A DNA stretch of 64,000 nt from Paenibacillus helianthi. GTDB lineage: Bacteria > Bacillota > Bacilli > Paenibacillales > Paenibacillaceae. The notes under the pieces are model-generated. The model was not told where the DNA came from. It ran no database searches and saw only the letters and a list, made by a program, of their open reading frames with translations. The position numbers were made by a program, and so were the translations under genes. The DNA is taken from contig NZ_LVWI01000014.1 of the NCBI RefSeq assembly GCF_001909055.1, positions 1 through 64,000 on the forward strand, given 5' to 3'. Shown piece after piece: positions 16,250 through 26,174 of this stretch. Numbering within the stretch: the stretch's first letter is position 1; each line of letters starts with the position of its first letter.

Positions 16250-19200
16250 TTGAAGGCAAGTAGCCAGTATAACTTCAAACTTGTAGATTTCCACGTATCC
16301 AGTACAGGGTATTTCCTAAAGGTTGCCATGCTTGCTCCGGTGTCAAGAAGCTACCACCTGGTATATATTCCGTACTCCAAGTACCCCAGTGTTGTCATGC
16401 TAGAGTACCTAGTTGCATCTATGAAGGAACTGCCTGCTGAACTGAACAATGCTCTTATTCAGGCTGTGCAGCAGGAGCTGTCTGCTGAAGCAGGGATTAT
16501 CCTCTTGGCAGATGAACCCAAACGGTCATCGGCATTAGGTGAAGAAATAGCTGCAGTGAATCTGGGTAGAGTCGGAACCCAGACTGCATTACATGATGCT
16601 GTTCGTCCCCACTATTTAGACGGACAGGTCGATGAGAGCGTACGCGATGCAACCCGTTCGGTAGCCTTTGGGGTCAGCGCTGATCTGGTGCCGTTAGCGA
16701 TCCGTCCTGAGTTATATGGATTGGAAATGAAAGAAGAAAAGGGAACGATTAGAGTTGATAAGCAAGGACAGTATCGGAATGTAGACATCGATGGCTCGTT
16801 CCGTACAATCAATCAGCCGACGCGGGTATTCCGCGAAGTACACATCACTAAGAATGTGGCGCGAAACTTGAATAATCTGCGACTTAACGATTTGGCATAT
16901 CGAATGAAGGAACAGCAACTATTCATTGACGTGGCGGATTCCGCGCAGCGTATTGTGACTTCGGATCTCTCTATTCAAAAGGGTGGAGACGGGCACCGTA
17001 TTTCTAGTGCAGATGCCGTAGTCGGTGGAGGTACTCATGGCCATCGGGAGCGTATCGTCAACATACTAAATCCTAAGGAACCCTTATTTGCGTCCCGCAT
17101 AAGCACAGAAGAGGCAGTAATTCCGTGGACTTCAATTCTAGCAAACCGAATGATGAATAGACATCAAACATCTGTTATCCAGGAATATGTATGGGGACAA
17201 ACTCCCGAGAGATACTTGCGCAGTTCCATAGGGCGAGGTTTCTTGGCTTCCCGAAATAGCATGGCCAGGGCCTGGATCAACTCCGGTAATACCCTTGGTG
17301 GACGAAAAATCAGTGCACCTGCTCTGCTGGGAGCACAATTGGAAGGTACACGGAACGACGACCACAACGCTGTATTACAAACGATCATTGGGGCGAAAAA
17401 GCTATCCGCGCAATTGCTGTTCATCGACAGAAGTATTACCCGGGCCAAGCTGAAGGCGAGACAGTATCCTTCACACCTTATAGCTATGCTGCAGGCAATC
17501 CGTGACTTGGAGTGGGGCACACATTTAAGCGATATTTACAAGGCGGGGAGAAAAGGCAGCCAGACAACCGTTATTGGTCAGCAGAGTCTAGGGTTACGCC
17601 AAAAGGCTGTGGCATCAGACCTTATAAAGGCTAACATCAATGCTCAAAGAGTAGTTGCCAGAGAAAAACACCTTTGGATCGTCAAAAATGAGTTGAAGGG
17701 CGAACGGATTATTCATAAATTTATGCCCAAGTCATTGGAGAATAGCATTCTGCGGGAAGTTCTCTGGGGTCGCCGTGAACATGAGGTAGACAGCTATATT
17801 GAACGATACTTCGATCTGTCTATCCGGGATGTTGAGACAGATGCTTGGGTGGTCCGCTCTCTAATGGACGGTGGAGTTAAAGGAAAACGTGATTTGTTTA
17901 TTGGCAGGGATAGCTTAGAGGGATGCCGATCCAAAGAGAAGATGATATATGTGCCTCGTAATGTTGTGGAAGGCAGTTCCCGCACCCCTAAGCAGACTTT
18001 CATTTCTTGGAACTCGCAAGCGGCACGTATGGAAGCCAAAGAGATGTACCTGGATTACATCAAGCAGGCACAGAGAGAGAGCAAGCAGCGGGCTTATTTG
18101 GACAGCTCTGTTGAATCGGATATGAGGCCGAAGGATTCTGTGATTGATGAATTAATCGGCGGAACCGTTCTCTCGCGGTTTGCTCTGTCTGAGGAGGAGA
18201 TGCTGCTCAGCCAAGGGCACCTTCCTTTAGAGTCATCCATAGGGGAGGATTGGCTGGGCACAAAGCAGCTTATTGAACTGCGGGGGCTTATGGACGAGGC
18301 TCTTACCGCTGAGGTCAAAAAATCTCGGGAGGGCTTAACGAAAGAGATCTTTGCCGCAGTTAGAGGGAATAATGGATTGGAAGCTCTTCTGATCGAGGAA
18401 ATGGTTGTGGCACACATTATCCGTGAGATGCCTGCCTATATACTCGAAGTTATCTACGCTAATAAAGAGTTCCCTGCTGAGCTGATGGATGATGTTCTCG
18501 TAGGGATTCGGGATAATTTGACACCTTCTCTTATTGAGATATTCGATATCCTGGCCGAAAAACAGGCACTTGGAGGGTTCATTGAAGAGTTTATCGTAGG
18601 CGCAAAAGCGCGTCTGGAGTCGCTGATTGAGAGCGGTATCGTGGGGTTTCAGGAGTCCAAGCCATCTCTGTTGATATTTGGCTGGGAATCCAGTAGGGAC
18701 ACCCTTAGCGAAAGTTCCGTGTTCACAGAGGAGCCGGTGGCCTATGAAGAAGCAAAACCTTCCGTTATTTTATCCGACAAGCTGGCTGAGCAGGAAGCAA
18801 AGCCCTCTATTCTCCCTGAGGGACTGACAGGTATCGAAGAGGGAAGACCGTCAGTAATCTCTGAGAGTATGTCTGCTTTTGAAGAACCGAAGCCGTCTTA
18901 TGCTGGCAAGGATATTCTGGCAGATGATGTATTCCGTCCATCGGTTCTCCAAATTGAGAACCCCCTGGGATATTTTGAGCCAGACGAATCTTTTATACCT
19001 GAAAGTACCGAGGCAACTAAACCGACCAACCACTCAGCTGAGATCAGCAGTGGAAGTATACAGGCCCAAGAGCCGGAGCGACCGGCAGCAATGGGTATGG
19101 GAACAGAAGCTGAACCCCCTGTCAGAGGCGTTGAGATGATCGACAATCCTTTAGCGGAGAGAGAGGGGAGAGCCTCCTTAGTTGCTGACGGGGATTACGA

Positions 19201-20431
19201 GGCTTTGGTTAAGAAGCGAATTGCTGAGCTTTCCACGGAATTTGTTTTCGGTACAGGAGGTTCCCGTGCGGGGCACATCGCGGACGTATATTTTCTTGGG
19301 GAAGCTGGTGTCCGGGACGGTTTCATTCCGGAAGTAGAGTGGTCCAATTATGCTAAGCTTGCCCTGGAGCAGGCTATTATCTCAGAAGGTATGTTTGCTA
19401 CAGATCCGAATAAAGCTGCGCTGCTTATGGAGAGTATCCTGGCGTATAAAGGATTGGGGCGTGAGGCTGCCGTAAGCAGTCCTGAACTGACAGGTGACCG
19501 GCAGCCAAGTTATGCAGATTTCACGGAAGAGGATGACGTCTTAGGGAACAGAGAAATGAACAGAGAGGGAGAGCTCGATGAGAACGGCGTATCGGGGCAG
19601 CCAGAACCACAGCCAACCTATCTTCATCTTGATTTCATTGGATCAAAACTCCCGGATGCGGTTCAAATTATCGAGGGAATTCTAGCAGATAAAGAACTTG
19701 CTGAGTCCATAATGCTTGACTACATTGCAGCCAAGAAGCGCGGGCATGACGCTCTTATGGATGAGCCCCTGAATGCCACGGAACAAATTAAGAAAGCATT
19801 TTTGGACCGGATCACTGAAATGGGCCAAGGTCTGAGCTTTGATTATAGAGACGATATTATCGAAGACGGGATGAACCCGGAAGATTGGGAGGGGGGCTTC
19901 GGAGTACCTGAAGACTACGACCCGCATAATCCGTTCAACGATTACTACCCTTGGACTGAGGAAAGAGACCAGCTCATGCTTGGTCAAGATGACTGGATAC
20001 GGATGGATAATGAGCACCAGGAGAACTGGCGCAGGGATAAGGACCTTGGAGAGTTCTATTGTGTTAACGGAAACCCAGGAGTCACTGGATTCTACCGCAA
20101 CGACTTCAAGCACGGAGATTATGTGTTCGAGGTGAGCTTCAAAGTCAATGAGGCCACGGGCGACGATGGGGCAGGCATTTTATTTCGGTACACAGACCCG
20201 CAGAACTATTACATGTTCATGATTCACGGAGGCGATTCGGGCGGTACGCTGGGCATGTTGCGTTCGATGCAGCTCTTCAGGATTCGGGGAGGCAAGACCG
20301 AAATGCTGGGTTCCCCGATGAACGCTTTCAGCTGGGTACAAGGGAAATGGTACCAACTGCAGGTGTCGGTTATAAGTAATCGCATTAAACTCCTTGTTAA
20401 TGGGCGTCTTCAGTATGACTTTACAGATTAG
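16250..20431 (+). CDS. Giant repeat-rich tail fibre protein with C-terminal lectin-like fold
   Basis: A 1393-residue protein; TTG at 16250 is preferred because AGGTGGAGGTG lies six bases before it, and the GTG at 16235 is inside that site. Residues about 190-960 appear built from degenerate units of 15-17 residues, best seen at residues 836-910 where five copies with KPS or RPS at a strict 15-residue spacing occur. The C-terminus (residues about 1275-1393: HGDYVFEVSFKVNEATGDD, GAGILFRYTDPQNYYMF, GKWYQLQVSV, IKLLVNGRLQYDFTD) is a concanavalin-like jelly roll, but it stops before the last strands. Those strands seem to be encoded at the start of the next gene in another frame. Confidence 0.7.
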   Translation: MKASSQYNFKLVDFHVSSTGYFLKVAMLAPVSRSYHLVYIPYSKYPSVVMLEYLVASMKELPAELNNALIQAVQQELSAEAGIILLADEPKRSSALGEEIAAVNLGRVGTQTALHDAVRPHYLDGQVDESVRDATRSVAFGVSADLVPLAIRPELYGLEMKEEKGTIRVDKQGQYRNVDIDGSFRTINQPTRVFREVHITKNVARNLNNLRLNDLAYRMKEQQLFIDVADSAQRIVTSDLSIQKGGDGHRISSADAVVGGGTHGHRERIVNILNPKEPLFASRISTEEAVIPWTSILANRMMNRHQTSVIQEYVWGQTPERYLRSSIGRGFLASRNSMARAWINSGNTLGGRKISAPALLGAQLEGTRNDDHNAVLQTIIGAKKLSAQLLFIDRSITRAKLKARQYPSHLIAMLQAIRDLEWGTHLSDIYKAGRKGSQTTVIGQQSLGLRQKAVASDLIKANINAQRVVAREKHLWIVKNELKGERIIHKFMPKSLENSILREVLWGRREHEVDSYIERYFDLSIRDVETDAWVVRSLMDGGVKGKRDLFIGRDSLEGCRSKEKMIYVPRNVVEGSSRTPKQTFISWNSQAARMEAKEMYLDYIKQAQRESKQRAYLDSSVESDMRPKDSVIDELIGGTVLSRFALSEEEMLLSQGHLPLESSIGEDWLGTKQLIELRGLMDEALTAEVKKSREGLTKEIFAAVRGNNGLEALLIEEMVVAHIIREMPAYILEVIYANKEFPAELMDDVLVGIRDNLTPSLIEIFDILAEKQALGGFIEEFIVGAKARLESLIESGIVGFQESKPSLLIFGWESSRDTLSESSVFTEEPVAYEEAKPSVILSDKLAEQEAKPSILPEGLTGIEEGRPSVISESMSAFEEPKPSYAGKDILADDVFRPSVLQIENPLGYFEPDESFIPESTEATKPTNHSAEISSGSIQAQEPERPAAMGMGTEAEPPVRGVEMIDNPLAEREGRASLVADGDYEALVKKRIAELSTEFVFGTGGSRAGHIADVYFLGEAGVRDGFIPEVEWSNYAKLALEQAIISEGMFATDPNKAALLMESILAYKGLGREAAVSSPELTGDRQPSYADFTEEDDVLGNREMNREGELDENGVSGQPEPQPTYLHLDFIGSKLPDAVQIIEGILADKELAESIMLDYIAAKKRGHDALMDEPLNATEQIKKAFLDRITEMGQGLSFDYRDDIIEDGMNPEDWEGGFGVPEDYDPHNPFNDYYPWTEERDQLMLGQDDWIRMDNEHQENWRRDKDLGEFYCVNGNPGVTGFYRNDFKHGDYVFEVSFKVNEATGDDGAGILFRYTDPQNYYMFMIHGGDSGGTLGMLRSMQLFRIRGGKTEMLGSPMNAFSWVQGKWYQLQVSVISNRIKLLVNGRLQYDFTD
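18754..18978 (+). repeat. Five 15-residue coding repeats
   Basis: Five consecutive 45-base units encode KPSVILSDKLAEQEA, KPSILPEGLTGIEEG, RPSVISESMSAFEEP, KPSYAGKDILADDVF and RPSVLQIENPLGYFE. DNA identity between units is low while the K/R-P-S phase is strict, so the repeats are old and kept for structure. More degenerate copies seem to extend in both directions. Confidence 0.8.
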
Positions 20432-20442
20432 AGGTGGAAACT

Positions 20443-23400
20443 TTGAAATCAACGTTTGGTATCTTTACAAAAGCACAAGGTGAAGTTGTGTTCGGCCGTA
20501 TGCGGGCGACTCTCGTGAATGACGAGACAGACCCGAACCATCCGGATCATCCAGCCAGCCCTAACAGACCCAGAGTGGACCAACGGGAGCCAGGGTATAC
20601 CAATCCAGCTCTCGGTGATGAAGGCAAAGGCAAAATTGGGCGCTGGCAGACAGTAAATCTGGATTCTCTGGAATCTGTCATAGATCAGATTATCGAACAA
20701 TACTTAAGAGATAAGTCCTGGTATTCCACTGTCCGCTGCCGGGAGGCCCTTTGGAATATGTATAGACGGCTTGCGTGGTGGGTGAAGCAGCAGGTTGACC
20801 CCAACCGGAGTGACTACCAGCGGGCTTTATTGTTAATTAAAGACTGCATAAGGCACATATTAGAGGAAGCGCAGGACCCTGAGCTTGCCCACAATGTGAG
20901 TCTCCCTACATGCCCGGCCCCGTTTTACTTCCCCTTCAAGGCGGATTATTTAAACCACTTTGATGGCAAGGATGTAGAGCGGACACTATTTGACATGACA
21001 GATCTTCCTAAGTCCGATGACTTTCATGGCCTTTTTCGATATGTTTCTTCCGTGGAAGATCAGGAATGGGAGATTATTCACGCTGTTGGTGCTAATGAAA
21101 TGACAGGCAATGAAAATATTATGAAATTGTCTCTGGCAAAATTGCTGCCGGGCAACTCCTCTAAGATCACGTTCAACTGGCGCTGGAAGCGCATGGGTTA
21201 TATTTCTTTTAAGTACTGGGCAAGTGCAGCCAATGGGAACGGTCTGAATTTTTTCATCAATAACAACCAGGTGGGTGGGGAATGGTCTGCCGGGACCGGG
21301 TGGCAGGAAGTGAAATTTAATGTGGCTCCTGGACAAACGTATAAGTTCGACTGGTTAGTACGAAGTCAAGTGGGTGAAAATTTCGGGCAAAATGCTGTCT
21401 ATATTAAAGATGTCAAATGTATTGAGGTCATTCGCAGCCTAGGCGGGGAGACTCCGCCAGACTTCGATACCCTTGATTCAGATGCTTACGGCATACCCGG
21501 ATTTGACTGGATCACAAACTCCAAGAGCAGTGTCGTAAGAACTCATTTTAATGGTGTAGTCATAGATGAACAACGAGCTCGAACTCTACGCTATCATCTC
21601 GATAATGAATGTGACGGTGTTGTCCGTTTTACGTACCTTATGAACTCCGGGCAGCCTGGGCTGGAGAGTGAGAGCTTCGGGATGTTTTCGGACAACTTAC
21701 AGGATCGTATACAGATGTCCCAAGGGAAACATGGAAGCTCAGTTCAAGCTGAGCACGGTGACGAGTGGGTGCTTGATGGAACAAGCTCCTCCACCCAGAC
21801 TAACCAGGCTAAAATTATCTACTCATTAATTGTTGGTGATAAATGTACTGTAAATACTATAGGAGCAGTGGAAATGTTCTGTCCTCCTTTGGAGATAGAC
21901 CATTATGAGGACAGTCTAGTACAGACTTTGGGAGGTACAGGATGGAATCAGACGGGGAATCTTCATTGGCAAGCTCTTGATGGCAGCTATCGCATTGATA
22001 ACCCTACAGAAGGCAGCGGGCAGATACAGACGAATGTGTATTTGGAGGACGATGGTTGGTTTGAGTTTAGTTTTGACCACTCCCTGCGTCCTTCGGAGCG
22101 ATTGGAGGCGCTAGTTGATGGCGAGATTGTTTTTGAATCCGGGAACATCAACTCTGGGAATAACATTCTTATTCCCCTAAAGCCCGGATCGCATATAGTT
22201 TCCTTCAGATTAACAGATGAGTACACCGAGGAAGGCATCACATCTATCATCGGGCGGGACTATAGCTATGGATCGGCAACAAAGGGCGATCCTTTTACTA
22301 CCACAGGCCCTTTCAGGAGCGGGTTTACGATAGTTAGAGATTGGGAGATGAGTAATGCAGGAGCATCTACAGATCAAAATGGAAGCCGCATTAGCTATAT
22401 GGTCAAGCTTAACCCGGGTGCTTCCTTTTATGTGGAAGAGTTGCTTCGGCTTTCTGCTCCGGTAAATGCAAGCGCAAGCAGTGAGGTCTTTAAAGAGTTG
22501 TTTAATAAGACAGATGGCAGCTACGATTCACACATTACAATGACTCCGAATTGGGAGTGGCAGGACATCCTGAGTCCACCTCAGGGGGATGGCGTATACA
22601 AGGTTGAGGGTAAGGACGGTACCGAGAATACCATCACTTTATCCGGTGTCCCTCTTTCAAATGACGGATTTGTTGAGTTTGAATACGGAGGGATGTTTGG
22701 ACCTAAGGAAAACCTCATCTTAGTCATTGATGGCGCTACAGTTTGGGCTGACTCTCATTCCGATAGCAGTAGTAAAGGAACCAAAGTCAGGGTTCCTGTT
22801 AGTGCAGGAGATCATATCTACAAATGGATATATAAAGATTTGGGGGGGACAGTGTATACCGACCCAAATACTGGAGGAGGAGAGGTGGATAGCGGAGAGG
22901 TACGCTATCCCGCGGGAGTCTTTAGCCAGCCAGTAGGTTACAGCCAGAGCGATTGGACTTTGTTGACAGACCGCCACACTCGGCTGAGAAGTGGAGGTAC
23001 AAACTTTAATCCGGGGGCTTTTTCACAGGCCTCGGGGACCAACGGGGGAACTATTACACGAAATATCTCCTTCAATAACTTTGCTGAAGTTAAATTCGAT
23101 GAGTCCCTTACTATTATGGCGGGTACTGCAATCCCCCAAGCAAGTCAGAAAAAACCGGTTACAGTTAAACTCTCGCCGATAAATGGAATTTTAGATGAGA
23201 GCAAAGAATATTACTACATTACCCTAAAGCAGATGGATTTTCTTAATGTTGCTGGCTGGGCTTCTGAATCATTCTATACACATGGGACGATAGAATTGGA
23301 CTTTAAATATCTTACCTACCTGGTCGATCCTACTGGCATAAAAATTGATGATGATAAAAATGGGCGGAATATGTCTGGCCTCAATACAGATCACCGGGGG

Positions 23401-24978
23401 GAGTTCTCTGCTTACATTGTCCCTGAAGTAGGAGGATTTGACGAGGGAATTGAAATTAATTTCCATATTGCTGAAAATGTGGGGACAGAGCGTTTTCCCG
23501 AAAGCATAAACAACTGGAGTCAGGCGAAGGATTGCTCTAGAAAGATTAAAGTTTCCCCGGGCAAATACTACATCTATTTTAAATTGTATGATGCCGTTCA
23601 TGATTACGACGTTGATGCTAAGGAAAGATACTATTATGCGGCATTTAAAAATGTACGTGTTAATGTCACTACAGCCCCTACAGTTATCTACAACACCTGG
23701 GATGACACAGAGGTGAAAGTCGATCTAATCGACGTATCAGATTGGTCCATCATTGATTCCCATACTTATGGAACAAATGGAGCGAAAAGCCGGAGCGTAG
23801 CAGTCTCCTTTGACAAAATGAACATGCAGCCAGGGCACGCCTACCAAGTTCGCTATACCCTACTCCAGGGGAAAGGAACAAAAGGAGGGCTATATGATAA
23901 TGGAGGGACGATGCAGCTTAAGAACGGTCGCTTTTTAGAAACTTGGGACGATTACTGCCATGACCGTAACGGTAAGTACTACCTGCCTGGCAGCAGTCCG
24001 TACCCCCCGCCTACGCCTCCTTCGACTCATTCTCTCCCTAAAGCCGACTCTTCCTGCTGGGTTGACGTCATTAAGTTATATGAGTCCAATAAGCCAATTT
24101 GTCCTGGTACGGGGCTTGATGTAAGAGTTACCAGAGGTGGGAGTCTGCTATCACATAATATCTACAGTACACCGGGTCAGCAACCGGTTAAGATCAACCT
24201 GATGAATAATACCACAACCACGCAAGAATATGAGATTACTATGACCTTTTTGGCAGGGTGCAGCGGTGACAGGGCTTCTCTATATAAAGGAAATTTCAAA
24301 CTAAAGGACAAAAGTATTATTGAACCGTCATATGCTCAAATTTCGTCTTTCCAAGCGACCAACCACAAGCCCATTTGGATGGGCGGCTGCTACACGAGTA
24401 AGATGCATATCAAAGTTTACAATGATGCAGGTACCTTGGTATACAGCCAGGATTTTATGGGGGAAGGACTACATTCGTTCGATGTTAGTAAACTACCCTT
24501 TTCACCCTATTCTAAGTACAGAGTTGAGGTCGAAACGGAACAGGGTGGTCAAATTAGTGCGGTAACCGGAAAACAATATCTTACAACCTTCAAACTCGTC
24601 GATTTCAAAGCTTTTGAAATTTGGGCTTTGATTCCCGATCCATTCCAAGGAAAACTTGAGTTTTTCGTAGATGATGTTTTGTTCGACACGTACACCTCAC
24701 CAGGCGGCTTCTATGATGTTTCTTACCCGGTTCCAAAAGGGGCTCATGAGTTTAAGTGGGTATTCACGGAACTCGGAAACGGCTACAGCTGGGATTACTG
24801 CGACATTGATCTCCTGGAGCTGACGAACTGGGTATGTGATAGGGTACGTGTTACACCGTATTGCGATAAGGGCGGCGGTGACAAGTGTGTTGAGGAATTA
24901 ATCAAATGCTTGCTTAAAATGTGGCGTGACCGGCCAAAAGCCTGCACGATTGGAAAGAAAATATGGCTGTTCACGTAA
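20443..24978 (+). CDS. Giant multi-domain tail fibre / carbohydrate-binding protein
   Basis: A 1511-residue protein with TTG start behind GAGGTGG. Residues 1-25 (TFGIFTKAQGEVVFGRMRA) look like the closing strands of the jelly roll that ends the previous gene. Residues about 65-150 are helical and may trimerise. The rest is a chain of beta-sandwich modules: one at about 165-330, two related ones at about 500-605 and 690-800 (DGWFEFSFDHSLRPSERLEALVDG and DGFVEFEYGGMFGPKENLILVIDG), and several more up to a Cys-rich C-terminus. No hydrolase motif was seen, so a binding rather than depolymerase role is favoured. Confidence 0.65.
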   Translation: MKSTFGIFTKAQGEVVFGRMRATLVNDETDPNHPDHPASPNRPRVDQREPGYTNPALGDEGKGKIGRWQTVNLDSLESVIDQIIEQYLRDKSWYSTVRCREALWNMYRRLAWWVKQQVDPNRSDYQRALLLIKDCIRHILEEAQDPELAHNVSLPTCPAPFYFPFKADYLNHFDGKDVERTLFDMTDLPKSDDFHGLFRYVSSVEDQEWEIIHAVGANEMTGNENIMKLSLAKLLPGNSSKITFNWRWKRMGYISFKYWASAANGNGLNFFINNNQVGGEWSAGTGWQEVKFNVAPGQTYKFDWLVRSQVGENFGQNAVYIKDVKCIEVIRSLGGETPPDFDTLDSDAYGIPGFDWITNSKSSVVRTHFNGVVIDEQRARTLRYHLDNECDGVVRFTYLMNSGQPGLESESFGMFSDNLQDRIQMSQGKHGSSVQAEHGDEWVLDGTSSSTQTNQAKIIYSLIVGDKCTVNTIGAVEMFCPPLEIDHYEDSLVQTLGGTGWNQTGNLHWQALDGSYRIDNPTEGSGQIQTNVYLEDDGWFEFSFDHSLRPSERLEALVDGEIVFESGNINSGNNILIPLKPGSHIVSFRLTDEYTEEGITSIIGRDYSYGSATKGDPFTTTGPFRSGFTIVRDWEMSNAGASTDQNGSRISYMVKLNPGASFYVEELLRLSAPVNASASSEVFKELFNKTDGSYDSHITMTPNWEWQDILSPPQGDGVYKVEGKDGTENTITLSGVPLSNDGFVEFEYGGMFGPKENLILVIDGATVWADSHSDSSSKGTKVRVPVSAGDHIYKWIYKDLGGTVYTDPNTGGGEVDSGEVRYPAGVFSQPVGYSQSDWTLLTDRHTRLRSGGTNFNPGAFSQASGTNGGTITRNISFNNFAEVKFDESLTIMAGTAIPQASQKKPVTVKLSPINGILDESKEYYYITLKQMDFLNVAGWASESFYTHGTIELDFKYLTYLVDPTGIKIDDDKNGRNMSGLNTDHRGEFSAYIVPEVGGFDEGIEINFHIAENVGTERFPESINNWSQAKDCSRKIKVSPGKYYIYFKLYDAVHDYDVDAKERYYYAAFKNVRVNVTTAPTVIYNTWDDTEVKVDLIDVSDWSIIDSHTYGTNGAKSRSVAVSFDKMNMQPGHAYQVRYTLLQGKGTKGGLYDNGGTMQLKNGRFLETWDDYCHDRNGKYYLPGSSPYPPPTPPSTHSLPKADSSCWVDVIKLYESNKPICPGTGLDVRVTRGGSLLSHNIYSTPGQQPVKINLMNNTTTTQEYEITMTFLAGCSGDRASLYKGNFKLKDKSIIEPSYAQISSFQATNHKPIWMGGCYTSKMHIKVYNDAGTLVYSQDFMGEGLHSFDVSKLPFSPYSKYRVEVETEQGGQISAVTGKQYLTTFKLVDFKAFEIWALIPDPFQGKLEFFVDDVLFDTYTSPGGFYDVSYPVPKGAHEFKWVFTELGNGYSWDYCDIDLLELTNWVCDRVRVTPYCDKGGGDKCVEELIKCLLKMWRDRPKACTIGKKIWLFT

Positions 24979-24991
24979 TGGGGGGCTTTGT

Positions 24992-26131
24992 GTGAGTATT
25001 GTTTCGCTCAAAAAGAGTGGACTGATTTACTATGACCGTTTTACCGCTCCTGAAATCGATGACCGGTGGGAAATGTCGGGGGATACTTCTGACATTACTT
25101 TCTTAAAAGGTGGAGGGCTTCGCATTGAGCATGGGGACGCGGCATCCCGTCTTTTTTTTAACCCTCTAACCGAGACGAAGAATTTTGTCATGGATATTCA
25201 AAATAGTTATAACCCCCTGACTACAGGAGATACAGGGGGGCTCATTGTATATTCAAACGAAGCGGAGTATCTGGCTGCAGAGGAGTATTTCGACGCTACC
25301 GAAGGCGTAATAAAATCTTATCCTTGGCTTCGGTTGGTACGGGACAGCAACACCTATTCGATCTACTGGTCGGATGATGGTGTTTCATGGAGTATCCAGG
25401 GAATAACGGGATTCGCTGCCTCCAGTCCTAAAATTGGTTTGTTCTTAGGAGGGGCTTCCGGGCAGCCTCTTGATGTACAGCAGGTTCGAGTGTATAGAGA
25501 CCTCGGAATCCTGCTAACAAAATTGGTCCCGGGAACCCGTGTGGCGCTGAGGGACCGGAATAACCAGGTTGTAGCGAGCAATCACTGCCGAACAGGGATG
25601 ACCGGAATAAAGCTGAATATCTCGTCTCTCCCCCTGCCTTTTGAAGGGAAATTCATGGTGGAATTTCCGGATGGCTCAGTGTACGAATCTTCAGATTTCC
25701 TAACCCTATGGGGGGGAGATGAGTATGCTTTTGAACCGTCTGCAGACCTCTATTTCATTGACAGCGATAACCAGGAGCGGAGCTTGTATGCAAATTCCGA
25801 AGCCTTCCTGGGACTAATAAACACTCAAGCATACTTGGATATAAAAATGATTATTAGGAACTCCCTGCTCACAGGTTCTTTGAAGAATGTCGCTTTGACC
25901 CTAGTGTCCTACAAAGAATCGGACCAATATAGCCGTCTGGTGAGTGTGGCTAACGATACGGGAGGTCAGCCCGGCCCCTTTGTCAACAGTTTGCTATTTT
26001 CACAGATTGAGGCCGGTGGGGAGTACACTTTCTGGATCCGGGTAAGAAGGGAAAGCAATATGGACTACCTGACAGGTAAAGATACACAAGCTTATTTTGG
26101 AATAAATATAACATCATCCTTTATGAATTGA
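24992..26131 (+). CDS. Tail protein with concanavalin-like domain
   Basis: A 379-residue protein. GTG at 24992 is taken as start; the ribosome site (GGGGGG) is modest, and an in-frame GTG at 24926 inside the previous gene cannot be excluded. Residues about 10-170 form a concanavalin-like jelly roll: YDRFTAPEIDDRWEM, GLRIEHGDAASRLFF, TGGLIVYSNEAEYLA, WLRLVRDSNTYSIYWSDDGVSW and PKIGLFLGGAS. Such folds bind glycans, and here there is no obvious catalytic pair. The C-terminal 200 residues are beta-rich and unassigned. Confidence 0.65.
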   Translation: MSIVSLKKSGLIYYDRFTAPEIDDRWEMSGDTSDITFLKGGGLRIEHGDAASRLFFNPLTETKNFVMDIQNSYNPLTTGDTGGLIVYSNEAEYLAAEEYFDATEGVIKSYPWLRLVRDSNTYSIYWSDDGVSWSIQGITGFAASSPKIGLFLGGASGQPLDVQQVRVYRDLGILLTKLVPGTRVALRDRNNQVVASNHCRTGMTGIKLNISSLPLPFEGKFMVEFPDGSVYESSDFLTLWGGDEYAFEPSADLYFIDSDNQERSLYANSEAFLGLINTQAYLDIKMIIRNSLLTGSLKNVALTLVSYKESDQYSRLVSVANDTGGQPGPFVNSLLFSQIEAGGEYTFWIRVRRESNMDYLTGKDTQAYFGINITSSFMN

Positions 26132-26174
26132 TGTTTGTCTAGTATATAGATTTGAAGGCCTGGAGGTGAAGGGT

